6,450 nt of DNA, from assembly GCA_947628025.1 (NCBI GenBank), contig CANQYH010000183.1, forward strand, positions 1-6,450, given 5' to 3'. The translations under genes and the position numbers were made by a program. The stretch is from an uncultured Lachnospiraceae bacterium. GTDB lineage: Bacteria > Bacillota > Clostridia > Lachnospirales > Lachnospiraceae. The number at the start of each line of letters is the position of its first letter. The first letter of the stretch is position 1. Of the stretch, positions 1 to 5,254 are shown piece after piece. The notes under the pieces are model-generated. The model saw only the letters and a list, made by a program, of their open reading frames with translations, was not told where the DNA came from and did not search any database.

Positions 1-222
1 GGCTTTATCAACGCCAACCGTCCCGGCATCTTTATCCCGAAAGTGGAACACTGGATGCACATCAGGAAAGGCGAGGTCATTGGCGAGATCTTAAATCCCC
101 TGGAGGGAAAAGTGGAGGAAACGCTTTACGCGCCGTTTGACGGCATGGTCTTCACGCTGCGGGAGTATCCGATCGTCAACAGCGGTTCGCTGATCGCCAG
201 AGTGCTGGGAGGTGAATTCTGA
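1..222 (+). CDS. M14-family succinylglutamate desuccinylase/aspartoacylase-like protein, C-terminal fragment
   Basis: Only the last 73 residues and the TGA stop are in the window; the gene begins to the left. What is visible is the C-terminal beta-barrel domain that follows the zinc-hydrolase core in AstE/AspA-type M14 proteins: a GIF..KVE strand, then KGEVIGEI, a turn NPLEG, and APFDGMVF. It aligns well with the last 85 residues of the next gene (shared pattern GIF..KVE....I..GE...EI..P.EG......AP.DG.VF), so the two are tandem paralogues. The family removes acyl groups from amino acids or related amides using one zinc ion, but the catalytic core of this copy is outside the window, so activity and substrate cannot be judged. 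The stop overlaps the next start (TGATG), and the next gene's GGAGG (208-212) lies inside this coding sequence, which implies one transcript with coupled translation. Confidence 0.8.
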   Translation, partial: GFINANRPGIFIPKVEHWMHIRKGEVIGEILNPLEGKVEETLYAPFDGMVFTLREYPIVNSGSLIARVLGGEF

Positions 223-1157
223 TGAGAAAAGAACTGATCTTCCGTATGGAGAATACATACCGGGATGCCCTGAATATCTACGGCTACCATTTCGGCATCG
301 GAGAGAAATCTACCTGCATCGTGGGCGCGCTGCGCGGAAATGAAGTCCAGCAGATGTACATCTGCTGCCAGCTGGTGCGGGCTTTGCGGGATCTGGAAAA
401 GCACGGCAATCTGGTCGCCAACAACGAGATCCTGGTGATCCCGTCGGTGAACCATTCCGCGATGAACATCGGCAAGCGGTTCTGGCCCGTAGACAATACG
501 GACATCAACCGGATGTTTCCCGGCTACGACCAGGGCGAGACGACCCAGCGGATCGCCGCCGGGCTGTTCGATGTGGTGCAGCAGTATAACTACGGCATCC
601 AGTTCGCCAGCTTCTACATGCGCGGCAATTTCGTGCCCCATGTGCGGATGATGGAGACCGGCTATGAGAACGCCAGCCTGGCCAACCTGTTCGGCCTGCC
701 CTACGTGGTGCTGCGAAAGCCCCGGCCGGTAGACACGCTGACGCTGAATTACAACTGGCAGATCTGGAATACCAACGCGTTTTCCGTTTATACCAACGCG
801 ACGGATCAGATCGACGAGGCATCGGCCCGCCAGGCGGTGGCGGCGGTGCTGCGCTTCCTGACCCGCATGGGTGTGATCCGCTACAACAGCCACGCAGGCT
901 TCATCGCCACCACGATCCACGAGGAGGAGCTGATGAACGTGCGCAGCAACGAGTCCGGGATCTTCCGCCGCAAGGTAGAGCCGGGCGAGGAGATCCATAT
1001 GGGCGAGATCATGGCGGAGATCATCGACCCCTGCGAAGGGGAAATTTTAAGCAGTATCGCGGCGCCGACGGACGGGATCGTCTTCTTCGCCCACTCGCAG
1101 CCGCTGGTGATGGAGAACGCGGTGCTGTTTCGGATCATACGGAGGCTGCACGAGTAA
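222..1157 (+). CDS. M14-family aspartoacylase/desuccinylase-like protein with a degraded active site (probable pseudoenzyme)
   Basis: This 311-residue protein has a normal length for the bacterial AstE/AspA-like M14 group. The start is set by GGAGG at 208-212, nine bases before the ATG, which overlaps the upstream stop. The fold is recognisable: GALRGNE (35-41) sits where the family has G-x-x-H-G-x-E, PSVNHSAM (74-81) matches the usual P-x-x-N-P segment, DINRMFPG (94-101) is the typical D-x-N-R-x-F-P-G substrate motif, and residues 226-306 form the C-terminal beta-barrel. The chemistry residues differ. The first zinc histidine is R38 (E41 is kept), the D-L-H motif carrying the last zinc histidine reads Q127-F128-A129, and the family's E-x-G catalytic glutamate seems to fall at Y190 (SVYTNA). 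By inference this copy does not bind zinc and may regulate or stabilise the upstream paralogue, perhaps as a heteromer. A divergent enzyme with another mechanism is the alternative. No signal peptide is seen, so it should be cytoplasmic. Confidence 0.82.
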   Translation: MRKELIFRMENTYRDALNIYGYHFGIGEKSTCIVGALRGNEVQQMYICCQLVRALRDLEKHGNLVANNEILVIPSVNHSAMNIGKRFWPVDNTDINRMFPGYDQGETTQRIAAGLFDVVQQYNYGIQFASFYMRGNFVPHVRMMETGYENASLANLFGLPYVVLRKPRPVDTLTLNYNWQIWNTNAFSVYTNATDQIDEASARQAVAAVLRFLTRMGVIRYNSHAGFIATTIHEEELMNVRSNESGIFRRKVEPGEEIHMGEIMAEIIDPCEGEILSSIAAPTDGIVFFAHSQPLVMENAVLFRIIRRLHE

Positions 1158-1324
1158 TGTTATGTGCCGCGAAGCGATGTAGTCACGCTTTAAGTGTCAA
1201 TTATTCTGCTGGCGTTTTCTGCGCTTATGCAAAGAGAATGTTTGATGGATTTTTGTATCTGAAAAGTCTATCTGGCTATGGAAGATTAAATTGACTGTTT
1301 GACAGATTAAGGAGATAAACAGAA
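1158..1324. other. Intergenic gap where base composition changes from GC-rich to AT-rich
   Basis: This 167-bp gap separates the M14 pair from the helicase gene. The sequence becomes AT-rich within it. A weak stem (AAGCG at 1172-1176 with CGCTT at 1186-1190) follows the M14 stop but is too short and lacks a proper U-run, so it is not called a terminator. AAGGAG at 1309-1314 is the ribosome binding site of the helicase gene. No convincing promoter was found: TTGACT at 1291-1296 with GATAAA at 1314-1319 has 17-bp spacing but would place the transcript start at about the ATG. No inverted repeat, attachment site or transposase remnant was recognised. Confidence 0.5.
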
Positions 1325-4054
1325 ATGGATACAAAAGAATATATGATCATTATTAAAGGCGTGATCAAGACTCAGGAAGTAAAGGCAGTGAGGTTCGATA
1401 TTGCGGCGCAAAAAGCATTTGTTGAATATAATAATGGAAAAGAGTATGCGTATGCGTTTTCGAATGTGGAAAAATTAACGTCGCCCTACAAATTGAATCC
1501 CTGCATGTATCAGATAAAGATAAAATCTAAGCTTTTGTCTCATGTTCAGGCTATTTACGTATTTTATGCTAGTCTTGGTGAATATTGGCATATATGTTTT
1601 GAAAATGGAGATGAAAGGGATTATCTTAGAAGTGATCTGGAGATCGTTGAGTCATGTCTTCTGCAGGAACGGTCAAAAGATACTTTTGAATACATTAAAC
1701 AGATTGCAGAATTAAACGAATTAAAAAATGAGATAACGGGAGAAAAATTGCTGGCCGGCAAATTTAGAAAAATATCGTTTTTAGAAAAGGATGTGGCTTT
1801 GTCAGCGTACTTAAATCCCTCAGAGATACATAATAAGGATGAAGAAAAGAAAGTTTTTCCTATCTTCCCATTTGGCTGTAATAATAGCCAGTACAATGCG
1901 GTCGTAAATGCAATGAAAAATCAAATCAGCGTCATTCAAGGCCCGCCGGGTACTGGAAAAACGCAGACGATTTTGAATATTATTGCGAATATTTTAATGG
2001 AGGGAAAAACCGTACAGGTCGTTTCGAATAATAATTCAGCTACGGAAAACGTGTATGAAAAGCTATCATCGCCCAGATATAATTTAGGCTTTTTAGTAGC
2101 GATGCTGGGAAATGCGGAAAATAAACAAACATTTATAGAAACACAAACAGAAACGTACCCGGATCTTTCAGCATGGAAGTTAAATGAAAGTCAGAAAATA
2201 AGTGCTGAGATGATGCATGGGAAGTCAATGCAGCTGAAACAAATATTTGATAAGCAAGAGGAATTGTCGAAACTAAGGCAGGAGAAAAAGCAGGTAAGCA
2301 CGGAATTTCAGTACTTTAATACGTATGCTGATAGTAAAAAAACTAATTTTTCACATATAGAGTCAAATAAAAAAATCACTTCAGAACAATGGCTTATGCT
2401 GATGCAGGAATACCAGATGCTTATAGAATATGGCAATAAAAACCGTTTTTGGATTAATTTCAAGAGTTTTGTGCGGTATGGGATAATTGACAAGGATTTT
2501 TATAAGCAAGAGTTGGATCAACTTATTTTTAGGCTTCAGTATATGTATTATCAGACGAAAGAACAGGAGTTAGCAAAAAAGATAGCGGAAACGGAACAAT
2601 ATTTAAAGGGAACAAATAATAGTTTGCTGGATGAATGTTGTTCTCAGTTTATGATGATCCTGAAAGATAAAATTGCTACACTGTATAGCGGAAGGACTAT
2701 TCGTCCTCAGTTTAAAATAGAGGATTTGTGGAAGAATCCTGAGAGGATTCTAAATGAATATCCAATTATTTTGAGTACAACTTTTTCTTCAAGAAATAAT
2801 TTTAATTCGCAGGTGAAATTTGATTATTTGATTATGGATGAAGCGTCACAGGTTGATATTGCAACAGGAGCTTTGGCGCTGTCGTGTGCGAGAAATGTGA
2901 TTATCGTAGGAGATACAAAACAGTTACCAAATGTTGTGACAGAAGAGGTACGGAAAAAAGCAGCGGAAATATTCAATAAATTTACTCTTAATGAGGGATA
3001 TCAGTTTACAAAAAGTTTTTTGCAGTCAATACTGGATGTTATTCCAAACGTGCCACAGACGATGTTACGTGAGCATTATCGATGTCATCCCAAAATAATC
3101 AATTTTTGTAATCAGAAATTTTATAAGGGCGAATTGATTATAATGACAGAGGATAAAGGGGAAGCAGATGTTTTGACGGTGGTAAAAACTGTTCCGGGAA
3201 ACCATGCACGCGATCATTATAGCCAGCGTCAGATCGACATAATAAAAAATGAAATAATACCCGAGTATGCGCTGGATATAAAAGAAACAGGTATCATTGC
3301 TCCATACAAAAATCAAGTGGAAGCCTTAAAAAATGAATTGGGAGATTTAGAAATTGCAACGGTACATAAATTTCAGGGAAAAGAGAAAGATACGATTATT
3401 TTATCGACGGTAGACGATGAAATTTCGGATTTTGCAGATGATCCTTATCTGATTAACGTAGCGGTTTCAAGAGCAAAGAAAAGATTGATTCTTGTGGTAA
3501 CTGGAAATGAGCAGGAGCAGGAACGAAATATTACAGATTTGATAGCGTATATTCAATATAATAATTTTGAAGTCGTTACAAGTAAAACGTATTCCATATT
3601 TGATTATCTGTATAAACAAAATGAAGAAATACGGAAAGCTTTTTTGCAAAAAAAGAAAAGAATATCGGAATATGATTCTGAAAATTTAATGAATGCATTG
3701 ATTGAAGATATTTTATCTTTCGATCAATACAGTTATTTGGATGTAGTATGTCATTTCCCCATGAATATGCTTGTCAAGGATTTAGAACTATTAAATGAGC
3801 GGGAACGAAGCTTTGCATTGAATCCGGCCACACATGTCGATTTTCTTGTATATAATCGCATTAGCAAAAAACCGGTTTTAGCGGTTGAAGTGGACGGTTA
3901 TGATTTCCATAAAACAAATTCTGTTCAAGCGTCACGAGATGTGCTTAAAGATCATATATTGGAATTGTGCGGAATCTCATTGCTTCGTCTTAAAACGAAC
4001 GGCAGCGGAGAAAGAGAAAAGATCCAGAATAAATTGAACGAGATTTTAGCATAG
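1325..4054 (+). CDS. SF1 (UPF1/DNA2-like) helicase fused to a C-terminal PD-(D/E)XK/DUF2726-like nuclease; candidate defence protein
   Basis: This 909-residue protein starts at the ATG placed ten bases after AAGGAG (1309-1314). Residues 1-110 form a beta-rich module with an internal duplication around NNGKE (36-40) and ENGDE (93-97). The helicase follows: Q-motif-like NNSQYN (186-191), Walker A GPPGTGKT (206-213), motif Ia VVSNNNSATENV (232-243), a Lys/Glu-rich insertion of about 190 residues (286-470) that may be partly coiled coil, Walker B DEAS (505-508), motif III GDTKQLP (529-535), EHYRCHP (583-589), motif V HKFQGKEKDT (681-690) and motif VI NVAVSRAKKR (711-720). All key residues are present, so an active ATPase is expected. 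Residues 785-909 resemble DUF2726/Vsr-like nucleases: D839, then EVDG (855-858), H862, RD (871-872) and a closing GISLLRLK strand. No transmembrane segment or signal peptide is seen. By inference it unwinds and cuts foreign nucleic acid, like other defence helicase-nucleases (Mokosh, DUF4011-helicase-Vsr), though its architecture matches neither. Its composition is far more AT-rich than its neighbours', suggesting transfer. A repair role is the alternative. Confidence 0.9.
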   Translation: MDTKEYMIIIKGVIKTQEVKAVRFDIAAQKAFVEYNNGKEYAYAFSNVEKLTSPYKLNPCMYQIKIKSKLLSHVQAIYVFYASLGEYWHICFENGDERDYLRSDLEIVESCLLQERSKDTFEYIKQIAELNELKNEITGEKLLAGKFRKISFLEKDVALSAYLNPSEIHNKDEEKKVFPIFPFGCNNSQYNAVVNAMKNQISVIQGPPGTGKTQTILNIIANILMEGKTVQVVSNNNSATENVYEKLSSPRYNLGFLVAMLGNAENKQTFIETQTETYPDLSAWKLNESQKISAEMMHGKSMQLKQIFDKQEELSKLRQEKKQVSTEFQYFNTYADSKKTNFSHIESNKKITSEQWLMLMQEYQMLIEYGNKNRFWINFKSFVRYGIIDKDFYKQELDQLIFRLQYMYYQTKEQELAKKIAETEQYLKGTNNSLLDECCSQFMMILKDKIATLYSGRTIRPQFKIEDLWKNPERILNEYPIILSTTFSSRNNFNSQVKFDYLIMDEASQVDIATGALALSCARNVIIVGDTKQLPNVVTEEVRKKAAEIFNKFTLNEGYQFTKSFLQSILDVIPNVPQTMLREHYRCHPKIINFCNQKFYKGELIIMTEDKGEADVLTVVKTVPGNHARDHYSQRQIDIIKNEIIPEYALDIKETGIIAPYKNQVEALKNELGDLEIATVHKFQGKEKDTIILSTVDDEISDFADDPYLINVAVSRAKKRLILVVTGNEQEQERNITDLIAYIQYNNFEVVTSKTYSIFDYLYKQNEEIRKAFLQKKKRISEYDSENLMNALIEDILSFDQYSYLDVVCHFPMNMLVKDLELLNERERSFALNPATHVDFLVYNRISKKPVLAVEVDGYDFHKTNSVQASRDVLKDHILELCGISLLRLKTNGSGEREKIQNKLNEILA
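3649..3655 (+). other. In-frame A-AAA-AAG slippery heptamer between helicase and nuclease domains (possible frameshift site)
   Basis: The codons CAA-AAA-AAG (Q775-K776-K777) create the same heptamer, in the same phase, as the known dnaX frameshift site. A -1 slip here would add six codons and stop at TGA (3674-3676), giving a protein of about 783 residues with the helicase but without the nuclease. The heptamer lies exactly in the linker between the two domains and beside a near-palindromic run of six T, GC and seven A. Against this, no strong upstream Shine-Dalgarno-like stimulator (only CGGAAAG at 3632-3638) and no stable downstream stem-loop was seen. The same heptamer also occurs earlier in this AT-rich gene (GCA-AAA-AAG at K418-K419), so chance is quite possible. 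Confidence 0.2.
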
Positions 4055-4068
4055 TGAAAATGAGATAG

Positions 4069-5022
4069 TCAGTTTTTTCTCTGTCTTTTGCGGTACTCGG
4101 TCGGCGTACAGCGGACGGCTTCGGAAAACCGGCGGTTAAAAAGACTGACCTGCGCAAAGCCGCACCGCTGGGCGACCTCAGTCACACTCAGATCCGTTTG
4201 CTCCAGCAGTTCCATGCTTCGATGGATACGGAAACCGGTCAGATAAGCATAGGGAGAGGTGTTGGTACAGTTTTTAAATACGCGGGAAAAATATTCCCGG
4301 CTCATAAAAACGGCCGACGCCATATCCTCCAGACGCAGAGGTTCATTGTAATGATCGTGGATAAAGTCCATCGCCTGCCGTACCCGTTCCCGATGGATGG
4401 GATCGATTCGGCTGCGTCCGTCACATGTGGAGGCGTGGGAGAAGCAGATCTGCCAGATTTTCAGAATATCTGACCGGATCGTAAGTTCAGGGCAGACTGC
4501 GCAGCTGCGGATCGGAAGTTCGCAGCTGCCTGGGACATCGCAGCGCGTGTGGTCGTACTGAGACAGGATCTCCAGCAAAAGTTCCAGAACCTCCGACTGC
4601 CAGGACTTCTCGCGGCGGAATACCGTGTTTATGACTGCATCGCCGGAGATGACCGGCCGAATATATTTTTCATATATATCGCTTCCCGAGTCGCCGATCA
4701 GAAACCGTGAGAAAACCGCGGCGAAAAAGACTGTGTCCTGCGCAGACGACAGGCGGCGTGCGGCGTGGACCGCGTTCGCGGGCACAAAGGCGGCCTCGCC
4801 CGCCTGAAGCGGGTATTCGTTTCCGTCAATAAGGAATACACATTCGCCCTGGGAGAGATAGAAAAATTCAAATTCCGGATGGCAGTGATAATAGAGCAGC
4901 TGGTACCGGACATGTTCGCCGGCGGATGGATGGGAGGGAACTACGGTTTTATGCAGACCGATCGGAAAAAACCGGCTTCCGTGGCTGACTTGCTCGTAGC
5001 AAAGGGATGTTTGGCATTTCAT
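4069..5022 (-). CDS. AraC-family transcriptional regulator with N-terminal cupin sensor domain
   Basis: This 317-residue protein has the usual AraC/XylS two-part layout. Residues 40-90 form a cupin-like ligand pocket (YHCHPEFEFFYLSQGE, then G67-N68 and a PANAVHA strand), the type that binds a small sugar or related effector. Residues 210-313 are the paired helix-turn-helix DNA-binding domain: HTH1 about 229-250 (LEDMASAVFMSREYFSRVFK) and HTH2 about 279-303 with the family signature around VAQRCGFAQVSLFNRRF and TPTEYR. The start is supported by GGAGGT (minus strand, 5029-5034) seven bases before the ATG. The linker has a cysteine cluster (C161, C167, C174, C177) of unknown meaning. The gene is divergent from the GH31 gene and shares its control region, so it is most likely that gene's activator. 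It is convergent with the helicase gene, with only 14 bp between the stop codons. The inducer cannot be read from sequence. Confidence 0.95.
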   Translation of the reverse strand: MKCQTSLCYEQVSHGSRFFPIGLHKTVVPSHPSAGEHVRYQLLYYHCHPEFEFFYLSQGECVFLIDGNEYPLQAGEAAFVPANAVHAARRLSSAQDTVFFAAVFSRFLIGDSGSDIYEKYIRPVISGDAVINTVFRREKSWQSEVLELLLEILSQYDHTRCDVPGSCELPIRSCAVCPELTIRSDILKIWQICFSHASTCDGRSRIDPIHRERVRQAMDFIHDHYNEPLRLEDMASAVFMSREYFSRVFKNCTNTSPYAYLTGFRIHRSMELLEQTDLSVTEVAQRCGFAQVSLFNRRFSEAVRCTPTEYRKRQRKN

Positions 5023-5056
5023 AACCGGACCTCCGTGTGTTTTCTGTGCTGTCTAT

Positions 5057-5085
5057 ATTAAATAACATTTTAGAATTCGTGTCAA
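5057..5085 (-). promoter_or_regulatory. Sigma-A promoter of the AraC-family regulator gene
   Basis: On the minus strand a perfect -35 TTGACA (plus-strand TGTCAA, 5080-5085) is followed by a 17-bp spacer and -10 TTTAAT (plus-strand ATTAAA, 5057-5062), a five-of-six match. Transcription would start near 5050, leaving a leader of about 28 bases with GGAGGT at 5029-5034. This is the best promoter in the window and suggests constitutive expression of the regulator, unless the protein binds its own -35. Confidence 0.7.
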
Positions 5086-5122
5086 GAAAAAGCATGTTTC
5101 AAGCAGTTTTTGAATGGATAAA

Positions 5123-5150
5123 GTCAATAAACCGTTTTTTCAGGTCAATA
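5123..5150 (+). promoter_or_regulatory. Direct-repeat operator candidate for the AraC-family regulator (two GTCAATA half-sites, 21 bp apart)
   Basis: The heptamer GTCAATA occurs at 5123-5129 and again at 5144-5150, same orientation, exactly 21 bp apart, so both lie on one face of the helix. AraC-family proteins with two DNA-binding domains typically recognise direct repeats at this spacing next to the -35 region. The second copy ends six bases before the expected -35 position (5157-5162) of the glycosidase promoter, the geometry of an activator contacting RNA polymerase. That this regulator binds here is inference from position and spacing. Confidence 0.5.
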
Positions 5151-5176
5151 TTGTGCAAGCATAGCCTGCGGGTATC

Positions 5177-5185
5177 TGTTATTAT
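5177..5185 (+). promoter_or_regulatory. Extended -10 promoter candidate for the GH31 glycosidase gene
   Basis: TGT-TATTAT is an extended -10 element (TGn plus TATTAT, five of six against TATAAT). The sequence 17 bp upstream (AAGCAT, 5157-5162) is a poor -35, fitting a promoter that needs an activator. Transcription would start near 5192, giving a leader of about 63 bases before the ATG at 5255. Confidence 0.5.
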
Positions 5186-5254
5186 ATAAGCGGAGTGGCT
5201 GTCAAATGGGCGATGTTTTGCAGTTTTCCAATTATTGAGATCAGGAGGCGGATC

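Noticed and set aside
126..998. A 290-codon minus-strand open frame opposite the M14 gene
   Set aside because: It lies entirely opposite a well-supported family gene. Its translation is Val/His/Leu-rich with no recognisable domain, as expected for an antisense frame in GC-rich coding DNA.
1172..1190. Possible terminator stem after the M14 gene
   Set aside because: Only five base pairs with a nine-base loop and no real U-tract, so not enough to call.
1291..1319. TTGACT-17-GATAAA as a promoter for the helicase gene
   Set aside because: The -10 would overlap the ribosome binding site and put the transcript start at the ATG, leaving no use for the good Shine-Dalgarno sequence.
3640..3655. The T6-GC-A7 near-palindrome as a terminator or regulatory hairpin
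   Set aside because: It lies inside the open helicase frame, encodes ordinary Phe-Leu-Gln-Lys codons and would form only a weak A-T stem. It was considered only for frameshifting.
1180..4071. TAGTCA at 1180-1185 and 4066-4071 as a target-site duplication flanking the helicase gene
   Set aside because: Six bases matching between a 167-bp and a short flank is about what chance gives, and there is no inverted repeat or recombinase to support it.
5152..5166. CcpA (cre) box near the glycosidase promoter
   Set aside because: TGCAAGCATAGCC lacks the central CG and the second half of the cre consensus, so it is too degenerate to report.
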